A stretch of 64,000 nucleotides of DNA from Eleginops maclovinus (Eukaryota; Chordata; Actinopteri; Perciformes; Eleginopidae): the NCBI RefSeq assembly GCF_036324505.1, contig NC_086360.1:15531293-15595292 (forward strand), read 5' to 3'. The position numbers and the translations under genes are program-made. Numbering within the stretch: the first letter of the stretch is position 1; the number at the start of each line of letters is the position of its first letter. The notes beneath the pieces are model-generated. The model did not search any database and was not told where the DNA came from. It was given only the letters and a program-made list of their open reading frames with translations. Shown piece after piece: positions 23,551 through 37,700 of this stretch.

Positions 23551-26178
23551 GAAGCCACGACCATGTCCGATTATATAACTCTTGTTTCAGCTGTGTGACT
23601 GTGTATAACTGAACAACGTGTTTGGAAGTGTGTATTCCTGCAAAAATCATCAAAGTTGCAGAACATGAACTCTTATGGGACTATGGAGACAGAAATGTTG
23701 ATAGTTAGATGGCCATCTTGAAAATCAAAACAGTGCACTACAACTCTCTCAAATGTTGGACAAGCTGTCATTTAAAGACAAAGAAAAGAGGTGGATAAAA
23801 GAGAAAGCCAAATAAAATCTTTTAAAAATCATGACATCAGAATAGACATGGGACCAATATAGGAGTTATGTTAAAATAAGAGACATCTAGAGCAGAGTCC
23901 ACCGTCTATTGTGAAACTTGCCTCTGATGCTCCCTGGTGAACTAAAAAGAATGACACCGTTTGATAGAGACATGTCAGACAATACACTGTTGAAGGACAG
24001 ATCTTGGATTGATGGTTAAAGACAAAATGTCATAATAACAGTGCTGTCACTGAATGATGGGATCCTCCCTGGTGGGCGAGAGAGTCCTTCTCCATTACAG
24101 CTAAATAACTACAAACTCACATCTCCCTGTATACAAACAACCCATTTCACTGACAATTACCTGGAACAGCACTCAATACCTTACTCACCGCCAACAACTG
24201 TGACCTGAAAATGTCGCTGCCTATTCTCAAATTGCTACAACAGTGTCCATTTGAAGATGAGATGCCTTCTGAGGAATGAGCTCAAATTATACTACGGATG
24301 CTCCACAAGTGCTGCTCTAAGCAATTCTGCGCTGTACAACGATTTTCTTTTCATTAGTGTGCATACCAGGGCTCTTTTGAATTTTATAGAAAAGTTGCAC
24401 CAGTAAGCAGAGAGCAAAGGTCTGTCTGGGGACCCATTAGCTACCATAACTCACTCATCCACCTTCAAAGTGCTTGACTCATTTAGCTTCAAAGTCAAAT
24501 GTTTGGCCTTTTAACACCAATATCAAATGTGGGCCGCCCCCTAAAAAGCAAGACAACTAAGTATTTTGTTTAACCAATTTGTGTGTAATTGTTTCATTTC
24601 AGCTCAGTTTGAAAGTCTTAACAATGCTGTGGTTTACTGTCACACCAGCTTCGCTCTTCTGTTTTGATCTCTGGGTTTGAAATGCAGGCTTTGCCCACAC
24701 AAACAGACACTCGCTGTGCATGCCAACTGTGGAGAGACAGCATTCAAATACTCTGCAGACCATTCACTTGTTGTTCTTTCTTCCAAAACTAGATTTGAGA
24801 GCAAATTTGTTTCAACTCAAAACATGCAACCATGATATTTCTCGGGAGTGATTCAAACCAGTAAGGGAGGTAGAGCTAAGAGCAAGGAAGAGCCGGCTCG
24901 CCTGCTGATTTAGGCAGTATAAAATGCCATAGGCTTAAGCTAATAATAGTGCAGACTAGCTTAGCATAGAGAATGAATAAGTGGTTCCTTAAACTGATTG
25001 ACTTTCATGCATGCTGTTGCTTATTTGATATAAAAAAGGGGTTATCATTTGTATAGCATTTTGAGAGCTTCACTGCCAACAAAGTGCAACTTCAAGAATA
25101 ATGAAGTGTGCGTCATTTCAGATGTACTCTTTGAAAGGATTATCCGCTGTCACTACAATTATCTATGGACACTGAAGACCGTAGACCAATTCATACCCCA
25201 TACAGCCAAAAACATGCACAAAGTTGAGGTGTTCACACACGCACAGCCACAAATGCTATTCATTAGCCCACACACAGCACAAGACTATTGCAGGTCAATG
25301 ACTTTATCCCACTCTAAGGAATTAATTGATTGTGTTAAATAACAGCCAACTTATCAATAAGATCAGTGCTTGAGATTCTGCCAAACATCATAGCAATGTA
25401 AAATCGAAAAAAAACACTTGAGCTAAAAATTGTTTATGGAAACAACTTGTATCAGAGCGTTGGGATAGCAGTGTGCTCAGAATGATAACAACGTAGACGA
25501 CGGAAGTGTGCATCATATCCAACGCTGCAGTCCTACAGCTATTTTCTGCCCCGGCACTGTTACGATAAACGTTAAATCAATCTCTTGTGTTTTCTGTTTA
25601 TTTTTGACACGTTCTGTAGTCTCACACAAAGCTTGCCTGGACCTTTGACACTTCATGAATAGCATTTTAGTGAGGGAGCTGAGTTGGTGAGAGAGGAAGA
25701 AGGACAGAGGAAAAACAGAAAGTACAAGGGAAAAGTGGAGACTGAAGAGCATGGTGAGAGCAACATGACAGAAAGTAGGGAAATAAAGAGAGAAAGAGAA
25801 CAATGCCGAGGGTGTACAGAAAATCCACAAGAAAGAAAACAAATAGCTGATATTGTGCTTACTTATTTCTGTCTCTCTGTTTATCAACCCCTGGCATTCT
25901 CCCACAGTGATTAACTGTGTTCTGCAATGCTTTGTAGTTCCTTCTGTAAAGCTGTTCTTTCTTTATATGCAGGGCAAGAAAAGGTGATTTGATGTTGCTT
26001 CCCATTGATGCTTGCCCCAAGCAGGGGACCTTTGCTTTGAAATATATGCAGTAGAGAATCCTTGAGAAGTCAAACAACAGATTCTAACTGAAAAAACTTC
26101 AATTCCAGGACAGAGGAGCTGAATCTGACTTTAGAAAACAATAACATTTACATGTTGAGTTATTTGACACAGATTCAC
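23551..26178. other. Non-coding intronic DNA
   Basis: A GA-rich tract at about 25685-25810 gives misleading ORFs on both strands. No gene or mobile element is recognised elsewhere. Confidence 0.55.
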
Positions 26179-26390
26179 CCTAGACTGTATAAAATATGGA
26201 TGGAGTCTCTGTGACATGACCAATTTGTTTATGAAGAGCCACTGTGCGGGTGGCCATCTAGGCAGTGATACCACTCCTCCTATCTCATGGGTTATCCAAA
26301 GACAGGCATCACTGGTGGAGTTGAGGCGAGTTAAAGCAACCACTATCGGAGTCAACATCAGATGGCCATTGGATGAGCTGCAGTTTTAAG
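26179..26390 (+). repeat. Probable dispersed repeat (TAGACTGTATAAAATATGGA type)
   Basis: The opening TAGACTGTATAAAATATGGA followed by TGGAGTCTCTGTGACATGAC, and later GAAGAGCC, GGTGGCCATCT, CCAAAGACAGGCATC, GATGGCCATTGG, resemble a repeat common in teleost genomes, recalled from memory. It has no coding capacity and its ends are uncertain. Confidence 0.45.
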
Positions 26391-29300
26391 GACTTGTAGA
26401 TGTATTTCCTTAAAACCAACTAGGACAAACTCAACCTGGATGCAAAAAAAGTATCTAAAAATATTTGTGTCTCCAATCAATGTTAATCACTCTGTTCTGA
26501 ATTCTAATCTAAGACAATCATGTGCGAGTTACCCAAGCAAACAGAATCGATCTGGACGAGATCTTGTAAAAATACTATTTGGAGAAGTACAGTAGCTGGT
26601 AGTTAACTCAGATGTAAATTGTGGGGCAGAATGCATTTACATGCTATGCCATAACTAGGACACTAGCAAAAACCATGTCTTTTCCATGCAACTGCATCAC
26701 TACCTGCATGCAAGGCAATGTGTTTAGCTAGTGGTTCATGATCGAAGGGTTCAGCTATAGGTCAGGAAAATTAAAAAACTTGTATTCAGCATTCACCAAA
26801 ATGATTGTTGTTATTAGCCCTGAATGACAGCATTTGGAAATGCCACGTTTCTGCTCTATAAACTGTAGCCTACAACTGTTCCACAAGGGCATGTGTTTGT
26901 AAATTGATGTTTGTTTTTGTTTACAAGATATATGCTGTGTACTTTTGTATCTGTTGCTATTGTGACTCACAACCTATTTCATCTGGTGTGGAGCCCATTA
27001 AACTGAAGACCTGGATAAGCAGTGAGTGTCTTTATGTTTAGCTTGCAGCGGTATCTTCGACAGAAGTCTGAAGACACGTCAACTTTAATTTAGTTTGCTT
27101 TGCTGGCTCGGTTGCCTCAGGTAGAGCGTATGGCACCACATCATTCTTTAGTCGTTTCCCTCCTTTCATCTTGCTTTTTAATCTGTGGTCCATGGCTGTT
27201 TACATGTTGTAGTCATACTCTGAGCTACAGTTAATGCACAGTGAGAATTGTTTGTTTGATAAAGTGAGCCTGCTCCTTTTTTTAAATACAATGTCTCAGG
27301 CATGGACTTGGATGATCTGAAAAACCCTCTGCCTGATTTAATCTTTTCCTGTTTTGTGAAATGATAGGGCAGACTGACACTATATATTCATATATCTTAT
27401 CATTTTAATATTAATCCATGTAATTTAATATTAATCTGTTAATGACTTATTCATTGTAATTGCCCTCAGTTCTCTTCAGATCTTTTTAACTTTCCTTTCT
27501 CATTTTCTCGTTTCTCACTCCAAACTTCTCTCTATGCCTAACCTCCTCCTCCAAATGCCTCATTACTTCCATTTTTTTTCCATCTTCTTCTGCCCATCCC
27601 CTTACCTCCCTTATTTTCTTTTTTTACCACAGCCAATGTAACGGAAATGAAATTGTTGACTTAAAAAGATTTACGATAGTTATTAGCCATGACTTTCCTG
27701 TTTAAAGCGTTTGGCGCCACAACGTATTTACTCCCCTTGGACAGTAAACAAAGGGAAGAGAAATAATCACAGCGCTACTCCAGAGGCTGTAATTAACAAA
27801 TTAAACTAAATATTGTTTTAAAATGTCATTTTTAACTGACACCCTTCATGGCAAAACTGATAATATAAAACAGCTTTGGGGGTATTAAAAAATGGTAAAA
27901 TTGTCATATTATCATAAAATGTAGCCACATATATTAGGTTTTAACAGCAATCAACACTAAGTAATAGAAATAATTTAATTGTAATTTTAAAAAGTCAATT
28001 TAGCTGACTGTGTAAATCTGCCATTCACTCTTCTCATTTCCATGCTGTCTTTGATGTCTGTTAGCCCAAAGCATTGTTGGCTTGACTTGAATCACATTGC
28101 TCTTGTACACACTGTGTAAGCGAGGAGGAGGAAATCATGACATACACATCCAACTACAACTCTTCTCACTAGTCCTATCTCTATGCATTTCAGCTTTTTG
28201 CACAAACACTGAACATCATTTTTTACTTACTTTCACCATCTCCTCTTTTCATGAGTGATTTGAAGTACCACTCCTGTTGCTTGGTAACTCAATAGGAAAA
28301 CCAGAATGAGAAATTATAGGGAGCATCTGCTTCCCACTATCCTTAAACAACCACATTTTGATGGGTGAAAGATAGGAGAAGCAGATAGACTAAATACATG
28401 TTACATAATGAACTCAATTACAGATGTACCTGTGTTCAAAGTAGAACAGCACTCTCGTTTTTTTTACAGGGACTTATACTGAAGGTAAGAATGATAAAAA
28501 ATGTGGGCAGAACATATTGTTTCTTGTCATTTGATTTGTATGTGCTTGTGCCAAGTCTCTAAAGGCACACTTATGTCTACCACTCATGGGTCAAGCAAGC
28601 AAAGAGTTTAAAAGGTTGTTGGTGTGTCTCTGAGTGAGGGAAATTGTATGTTCTTCCTTGTAAATGTCCGCAAGACGGATGCCCTCAGACATAGCTATCA
28701 CTTTGTATTAAATTCCTAGGAAGTAGTTATGTTGTAATGTAGTGATGTATGCCATTTTTTAAATAGTTCAATACCTTCCACTGATCAGACCTTGTCTTAT
28801 TTTCTTTCTGCCCCTGAGATACGCCAGTGGAGCATGTTTTCAGACTCCAACACTGCTTTTGAGAAATGACGCATCACGGTGGATTTGTATGCTACTGAAT
28901 ATGACAGCTTTTGTTATCTGCATACTATGTCCGACATTAGCAAAGTCTGTCTTTGCCATTCTCTTCTACATTCGCATACATCTTCAACTCTTGGCTTTAA
29001 TTTCTTTATTTATTAATGTAATAATGAACTTCTTCTGTGCAAGTAGCCATGTGGGATATCAAAAGAACGTTTTTAGTAAAAATATGAAATACATTTTCCA
29101 AAGAGGAACACTTAAACTCTCATAGTTTCCCTTTATTTAAAGAATGGAGCTCATGAATGTTTTATGAGCATACGCCTTATCCCTGCAAAGCCTGTACAAC
29201 AACTGAAGGAGCTCGTACATTATTTGTGATGTCTTCATAAGGAAAATAAAAGCCATGTAGCTTTATGAAGCAAATTATGGTGGTACGTATTGTCAAGCAC

Positions 29301-30702
29301 ATCACAACACTATTCCTTTTCAACACTTTATATTAACATTAAGCCACAATACCACCAATACTGACACAATCTACAGTATGCTTTATGCGTTATGTGTTGT
29401 ATTACTCTATTAATGTTTGGGTTTTATAAGGTAAACAATGAGTAGAAACGCATTGTAAAGAACCACTACGCGAGGGTTAGAGAGCATGATATACAAGATT
29501 ATGATCAAAGTATCCACATCTGATTTGCATTTGGAGATGACTGTACTCCTATGATAGCAGTGTGTACACCGCTGAGAGCACCATGAATTGGGCATCATTC
29601 CATCCATTATTTACAATGTCAGATCCACAAAATACTGCGCTAATGATATTACAGAGAAAAACACGTGCTCTGAAGATGCTAATCTTTTACCGTTAACTGT
29701 GTGGCTATAACCCTGAATCTTTGAGAATAGGAACGTTTTTAAATGAAGCACATTTGCATAGAATATGCCAATCTGCAACAAATGTCGGTAGCATATCAAT
29801 ATACACCCCTTTTGCCACATTGGTAGTTCAACTGATAAAGCGTATGCAAAGCTAAGGCTTTTTTTCCATTTTTCTGTCCACATTATTGCATAATGTTCTT
29901 TGCATCACTGTTTCATTGAATGTTTCTGTCTGTGTGAGAAGACAGACAGGTGTCGTAGCAATGTTTGGTTGGAAAAAACAGAAGAGGAAAAGGCAGAACT
30001 AGAAAGATGTGACAGAAATAATAAAACAACTCTTACATCAAAGTTATAAGATATACAGGGGGATAGACACGAACATCTGCTCAATTCCGCATTTTTCGTT
30101 CTGTCCTCTTTTAACCTGATTCGCTGTTCCTCCCTGTTTGGTACTTTCCTCTTTCCATCTATTTCCAAATTGAGAAAGAAGGGAATGGCATGTTTCTGGT
30201 TTTAATAATAGAGGAGGCTTCTACTTCAAATAATCCCTGAAGTCTGAAATAGTGAGGGTAAAAGGCAAGGCCTCCGCTTGACTTTCTGTTTAGTTAGTAT
30301 TTTAAGTCAAACCAAGACAAGCGGGGAGGGAAAGGGTAGAGACGCTACATTTTGAAAATACCAATCAATCAATGTGATTTTTAACATGGAACTATTTAAG
30401 GTACAATACAGTGAAATGTAATCATGTCTGTTATTTTATGGTGAGGGTTAGTCATGTGATCACTAGCAGGAGTGAACGTCATTAGGACGATGGTGGCCTA
30501 AACTCTTCCTGAGCCGCTCAGTGCTGGCACAATGTATCCCAAACATTTTAGTTTAGTCTTACAGATTGCCTCAATTGCATGATGTAATATGTTGTATTGT
30601 TAAATGATTGAGTCTACCCTTCACTTATATGACAACTGTAGTTACAAAATACTCTGCAGATCAAGGTTAAACAATATATTACAAAAAGTAACATTAACTT
30701 GT
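26391..30702. other. Non-coding, AT-rich intronic DNA
   Basis: No exon or recognisable element. A pyrimidine-rich patch lies at about 27480-27630. The 80-90 codon ORFs lack recognisable domains. Confidence 0.55.
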
Positions 30703-31275
30703 GGCCCCTCAGATGCCTCTTTCCCACCAAACCCCCTCCAGCTCCAGCTTCGTGTCAGAGCTCTTCTGCTTCTGAACTGGCTCTTCTTTTTAGCCCCAAT
30801 TGTGTTTCCACCACCCAGAGCCCGAGTGGTGATACGTCATTGCGACATCGTTTGCATCATGACGTAACAGTTAGCGTGCCTGCTTCATAAAGCCACAACG
30901 CGTGGAAATCTCTCACATCAAAAACAATGGGAGATTATATTGAATCGCTGCTCATTTTGTTTTTGCTTTGTAAAAACCTAATGGAAATAATAGGACGACT
31001 TCTCCACAAACTTTCCATTCGTCACAAGCATCATTCAAATGTTCTTCCCACTCATCATCATCAACTTCAACGATGGTTAGGTAGGAGAAAGAAAGTAAAT
31101 ATACACAAGAGTGACGAATGTGGTTCTTGTCTCTAGACCCACAGTTTTTTGGAGCCAGATAAACGCGCCAAGAGCCGGCTCTGCTGCTGTGTGCACAGGA
31201 AGAACCGATGTTTATTGGGCTCTTGCTCTGAGCTGGCCCAGGATCCGGTTTGGTAGGAAAGGGGTAAAAGAGCTA
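30703..31275. mobile_element. Candidate DNA transposon remnant with imperfect inverted arms
   Basis: A GC-rich block in AT-rich DNA. The left arm CTTTCCCACCAAACC (about 30718-30733) pairs with CTTTCCTACCAAACC read from the minus strand at the right (31247-31261), with weaker similarity further in (CAGAGC, GAGCCC). It contains several CRE-like words (TACGTCA, TGACGTAA), the palindrome AGAGCCGGCTCT and an internal ORF (30927-31136) with a His-rich run HHHQLQRWLGRRKK. This pattern recalls fish PIF/Harbinger-type elements, recalled from memory only. No target-site duplication is established. Confidence 0.4.
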
Positions 31276-34200
31276 GAGCTTGGTTAGCAGTGATTACACA
31301 TTTAAACCCCTCACATGGATTCATTTAAAGAACCTTCTGATGCCAAAAGAGGTTAAATTATCAATGTTTCCCAGGAAAACGTTACGCCCAAATAAAGATT
31401 ATTATTATGACTAGGTGAGGAACTACCTGACCAAACCGTCTAACTTTATTCTGAGTAAAGAATCCTAGTACCATTAACACCACTGCTTGTGATTGAATTA
31501 GAAAATGAATATATTATTTGTCACTTTTACCTTTAAAAATAAACCTTCAATATGGAGTAATTGTTAAAGGACTTCCTTGACATTAGCTGAATTGCTAAAA
31601 TACAATAGATCATAATAAAGTGTTGTGGTCAATGTGAGCCACAAATAGTGTCTGGTTTCTGAGAGTGATGAGACAACACTGTGCATCTTGTACCATTCCT
31701 CATCAAAGTCAAGTTGGGCAGACCAAGCTGGCTCTTTTCATGGCGGTCTCACTTGATGCCAATGACAGGCGCCAGCAGCACCGAGCCTGTATGTTGGCAA
31801 AGCAGGTAGCTGACACCTCATCAGGTCCCATTAATGTCCCGCCGAGACAGATGAAGGGAGAGACTCACCCGCCTCCTGACATCCATTGGCCCTGCTGATA
31901 GTACTGCTGGGTACACTCGCTGAACAGCGTCCAAGGTCAGTTAGGATTATTCGTCAACATTGAAAAGAGCTCATTTGAATCTATAATTGTGTATACAAGC
32001 AACACGTTTTATATTAAAATGTATTAGTCTACGCGCTGACTGGATGAGTTTTAATAAATGGTTCTGTGGCTCCCTGTATATTTTTCCGCAGGCTGTTTCT
32101 TTCATGCAACATACTTACTAAATTGTTGTGACAGCTTACACATGAGGCTACTGAAAGACATGCAATAAATGTGGATACAGAGTTATAAATAGTATGTGCT
32201 GAGGCCATAGAGTGGCAAGTTGCCCTCTTGGTAACTGTTACCAAAAAAATCCAGTTAATATATTGTAAGTTATACATTATTGTCAGTCCATGGAAAACTG
32301 AGGAGGATATTTCTTCTTTACATGAGGAATAAATTATGTATTTTTTGTTTGCCTTTTGAAGAATTCACCTACCCCACAAAACAATTATAGTCAAACCATG
32401 AAATGACCTATAAATATCGTAAGCAACAGTTGAAACCATTTCCTCGTAGCAGGGTGCGGTGCAGGAACCTCATAAAAGCTGACATTTCTGTGAAAGGACT
32501 GCTTATGGTTTCTATGCTGAGGAACACACACAGTAGTGGCTGGCAAAGGAAGAAACCCAGCTCAACTGATAGGAGATAATGGTGCTGAAAGAGCATGTAC
32601 TCTACCGTTCCTGTCTCCCCCTGCCAAAGGCATTCCCTTCAGACTACATTCACTATCCGTTGCATAACAACCTAAAAAAGCATGCAAATAAACCAGAAAC
32701 ATCTAACCACATGTCTTAAGGCCACAGCACAAACATGCTGTTGCTCCTTGGATTAGAGTGCAGAACATGCACTCATTTCTGGCTCTCAATGACACTCTAT
32801 CATCTTTCTACCATTGTGTACTAACTACCAAATCAAAAAAATCCTCCCAATATCTGCTGCTGGAACCTGACAGCTGCTACTTTATTTGCATAACAACACA
32901 ACCTTGTTAGAAAAAAAACTATTATTTTTCTTTATGAAAAATTATTCACCAGGTGTGGTAGTAATACAGGACTGATTTCCTTCCAGTGTCAGGCTGAAAA
33001 CAGGGATGTGACCAATCACCAATCAAGTAAAATGTTACGAAGTTGCACAACAATGCTCAGCGTGATAGGTCTCAACATGTTGATTTGTCCTTTGGCAAGA
33101 TACCTTACCTTAATTAACTTGAAGGGTGGCAAAGGCTGGAATAAATGTATACAACAATACATTTAAATGAAAAGCAGAACCTGTGCAAATCATGGATTGC
33201 TGCTTATGTGTCTCATAACTGTGTTATATAATACCTATTAAGGTTTACACTTTCTAGCTATTATGATATATTTGCACAATTGCCTTTTGATTGTCAAAAT
33301 AACAGTGTGTCAAATCCAAACCTCTTTATCAACATCCAACTGACAATTTGGATATAATGTGAAAGAGGACAAATCAATAAACTTGAGGAGATTAGCAGAC
33401 CTTTAAAACATTATTTAAAATGAGCAGACTACATAATTAACTGCCGTTAAGACACACGGGGGTGCACAGCGTTGGCTGAATTTTCACATTTTCTCTAACC
33501 GCTTGATGTACTTTTCTCTCTAGTAAGGCTTAATTTCAGCACCACTAAAGTTTTCCCCTTAGGAAACTAAGGCCCATTACACAGATGTATTTTTTCCTCG
33601 TTTTTCCAGAATGTAAAAACACACATTCAAACATGCTGGGCAGAGCCGTATGCACTGAGGTGACCTTTTATCACACATACATTACAGGAGCATGCACAGA
33701 CGTCTGATCTGGTTTGACTGCACAGTAATGCGCTGGGGTTAGATGGCTGTCCAGTGTGCATAACCCTCGGCAACTGTACGGAGATGGAAAAATAATCCTG
33801 TCTGTTCTCATATTCTGCCTCTGCTGAGCTGCACAGCCAGACAGGGCGGCTTTGATAAGAGTAGAGTGTCTCGGTGTGTGTGTGTACATAAACAGCTGAC
33901 TGCCTAGCTCTACCACTTGTGATGTGTACTGTACATCTGAAATGTGTATTTGTTCAGACAGACAAAAACAGAAAACCTGCAGTACTGCCATCACCGTCAA
34001 GTTTAACCATTTGAAATTTGATTTGTCACATTCTTTTTAACGATATTCATTCGACACTTATTGTATGAATCATAGTTCCGCTGAGAATTTCCTGCTATAG
34101 GTGCAAGATAAAAACGTTTCCATCATGCTTTAGAAAGCCTTGATGTGTTGTTCCAGTGCATATTGTGTTACCATGATATTACACCGAGCCCGGACATACC

Positions 34201-34702
34201 TTTGTTGACATAATGCAGTAGTCCACCAGCAGCCCGCTTACGTCACGTAAATGCAATTACTTAACACAAATCCATGACAGAGTACACAAAAACGCTCAAA
34301 CCTTCTTTACAGTATCAACATTGGCATGTGATTGTGCATTTCGTTCACAGCTCACCATTGTTGTCAAAAGTCAACTCCACTTTAGGATGTTGACTTTGGA
34401 CTTGTAACCACGACATATACTAATCCACTCTTGCGCTCCCTCTCACCCCTAAATCTTTCCTGAATTACAGCGTTTTCCTGTTGCGCATGTCCTGTTCTAA
34501 GCTCTGCTAACTCCCCCCAATGAGTGTGAGTGTGTAGGAGTCTGCCTGAGTGTGTATGAGAGAGAGAACATCCATTATAGGTTTTTAGGATAATGACAGC
34601 TACGTAGACAATTTGGGAATGGGACACAAATCACAATGACCTTTTCTTGCAAGCTTTTATATGCATACACATAAACCGCCCACTCATACTTCTCCTTCAC
34701 AA

Positions 34703-34704
<2 letters not shown>
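31276..34704. other. Non-coding intronic DNA
   Basis: A GC-rich, repeat-free stretch at 31690-31905 is listed separately. No other feature is recognised. Confidence 0.5.
31690..31905. promoter_or_regulatory. Candidate conserved non-coding element
   Basis: High-complexity sequence with words such as CTTGATGCCAATGACAGGCG, CCAGCAGCACCG, CACCTCATCAGG and CATTAATGTCCC stands out from AT-rich surroundings. A 77-codon plus-strand ORF spans it without a recognisable domain. Composition-based call only. Confidence 0.25.

Positions 34705-34746
<42 letters not shown>
34705..34746 (+). repeat. (CA)n microsatellite
   Basis: Pure CA dinucleotides, about 20 units. Confidence 0.95.
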
Positions 34747-34748
<2 letters not shown>

Positions 34749-37700
34749 CACCGGAAATCAGTGGAATTAATAGGACCAAAAACAACAATATCCTGACGAT
34801 TAGAGCTGGGACCTTCAGACTAAAGAGGATTTGCAGCTTAACTTTTTAAGATTTAGCTACAAGACTTATGCTCAGGACCACGGTATAATTGAATAAGACA
34901 TTTGCATAAGGATTACCAGTACCGAGTTCTAATTCTTTTTATTTAATACCACAGAGAGATAGTTTCAGTCAGGTGAATAGTGGTTACAAATAACAAAGGT
35001 AAAGAAAGAAAGAATGACACACACACACAAAAACTAATACTAATTGACCTTCCTGCAACAGAAGGTTTGTTTTTTACTAGAATAGGAAATATTATTTTTT
35101 ATTTTTTACTTGAACTATTTCATGGCAGATCATTTAGCATCTGTCACAGCAGGAACAACACAGAAGAAAATAATCAGTGATAATTTCGGCATCACATCCC
35201 AGGGCACAGCTGTTGTGCATTATGGGTAATTGGTGTGTCTTCATGAGACACTTAAATAAACCTGAGCCATCTAATGTCTATCATGTCAATTTGGGCTTTT
35301 CCTGCTCTGACAAGTCAAAATGCCTAGAAAAGCTCTGTTGAGATACGGAACAGCACAAACATGCAGCCAGATGAGCAGGGCTGCACACAAGATGTTGATA
35401 ATGAGGAAAGTTGTTTAACTTTTAATTTCTATCTTAATATTCTGCCTCTAGAGTCATCAGTGGTGGATAATGTAATTAACTGATTGGTGGTCAGCCAAAC
35501 AAACCATAAACCTTCCTTTGTGGTGTGTCAGTAATAAAACACTGACGCAGTAAAAACAAAAGCCAAATATTTAAACTATCCACATAAACTCCATATTGAC
35601 GGTCTTACTGTCTAAAGACAGCTCTGCCAAATGAAGACAGACAGGAAAAGTGGACTGAGACAGGGAGTTGAAGCAGCTTAATTGGCAGATTGAACCAACA
35701 GAGAGAAGAGTCTAGGAGCCTGAGGCACTAAGAGCATGGATTTGTTTCAATCTGTTGTCTTTTGAAGAAGTCATAAAAAATCTCTAAAATCTTAAAATCT
35801 CTCTATGACTCGCCGTTTATGAGCACATCAACTTTTTTATTGAAATCAGCTAAACTTGAATATTGTCTGATAGCACTTCTGAAACAGTGGAGTTTAAGTG
35901 AAAGTGATGTTAAAGTCCTCTGTTCAGTACAGAATACAGCGATTAATAAGAGATGAGAACTCAGAGTCTACTGAAGTACATTGGAGTACAGTTAGTAAAT
36001 GTTCTATCCATGAGATTCCAGCACTATGTATATATGAAGCTGGTAACAAATGGAGTACGCTTAAGATATTACAAAAAATTGCCGCAAAATAGAGAGCGTA
36101 AAAAGAGAAGCTGAATGTAAGCTTGAAAGAGATAAAAACATGGATGTGAATTTGTCCTTGATTGTAGGTCTGCATATTTAAGAGCCTGCAGACAAGAGAG
36201 TGCAAGTGTGGGCACGGAGGGTGGTGGTGGGGGGTGCAGAGGATTAGGCTGAGACAGCAGAGTAAAGGAAAAACAAGAGAAAGAAAAAGGGAGGCCAGAG
36301 GGCTGTCCACAGTGAGAGGGGTTCTAATGATGCCGTCTCAATAACAGCTCCCATTGATGTTCTCTGGAGGAAGACCCGTCGGTAGGGCTTCCTGGTATGG
36401 GAACATTTCTGTTTGCTACTGAAACCTTTTTTCTTTAAACGAAACAAACAAAAAATAAAAAGTAAGCAAATAAATATGTGTTTTATACTGTAGTATTGAT
36501 GGATTTATAGTACTTTTCTAGTACTTAGTTTAATTGCCAGATGGTCTTAATATGAATTCAGATCATTTAAGACTCAGGATACAACGCCTTTATCTTTAAA
36601 AGCATCAATGATAGAAAAGTATTTAACAAGAGATGGTCTACGGTAGAAAACACACAGTTATAAGGATAATGACTCCCAACATGCATTACAAGTATGTCTA
36701 CATTTTGTATGAAAAAAACTGCATGGCAATAAACTGAATTCCCAACTGGTAAGGGTCAGTGCACATCAAGCATAAAACAGCACTACATTACCCAGCACCT
36801 AACATCCAACCCTATAATGTGGATGTTGTTACTATAACAGTGACTGTGCTCAGCTAAAAAGATTCAGTCATAATCAATATGCTAGCCTTCTTTCTAGCAG
36901 TCCCGATGGAATAATTGCTGTAAATAATGATGAGGCTGTTATTGGACCTGCTTGAGGATACACATTTGTAAGCTATGATCAAGCTGTGAATGATATCCCG
37001 TTGGGGGCAGCTGAGAGACAAGCAGTTGTAGGTTTATTCAAAGGAACACAAAAGAGCAATACCTCTACTCAGAGGACACTGCCCCTTCATAAGGAAGGTA
37101 GGAAATATGGGGTGTAAGATATTGTTAAGTGCTAATGCCTGCATGTATTTTTTTGCCACTACACATGCGGGACAAAAGCTCACACTAGACCCACCATGGG
37201 GCCGGCACTAATACAGTAAACCTACGTAGAGCACAATATTATCACGCAGTGCTGTTTGAATGGCCAACACATCCAACCCCAGCCCCCGACTACCACTGTC
37301 TGTCTAGCACACTGGATTTATTATCAAGGTGTGTTTGAAGTGCGTGCAATCACTGCATTAGTCATGTCACAGCAAAGCTGTTAGCCTGAGGATCTGTGTT
37401 GTTGCATCTAAAGTGTGGAAAGGCAGCCTGTTTTCATTCACCGTTTGATCCATATTTGTCTTCAACCTACGCAATTGTGAGCCAGGACGTGCAGGAGGAA
37501 GGTAGCATTAAGAGCGACAAAGTCCGTAAGGCAGCGGATGGTTTTGATTTGGTCATACAAACTAAAGACTTTCACCCAGGAGAGCACAGTCTGTCAACCT
37601 CATGTAGCTGCGCATTCATTACGCTGGTGTGTGTTGTATTGTTGAGTGATGGGACTAACACAAATCCCTTTTATACGACTACTATTTCCCCAAAAATAAT

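Noticed and set aside
27098..27150. tRNA-like text (GGCTCGGTTGCCTCAGGTAG)
   Set aside because: No B box or cloverleaf partner follows, so neither a tRNA gene nor a SINE can be supported.
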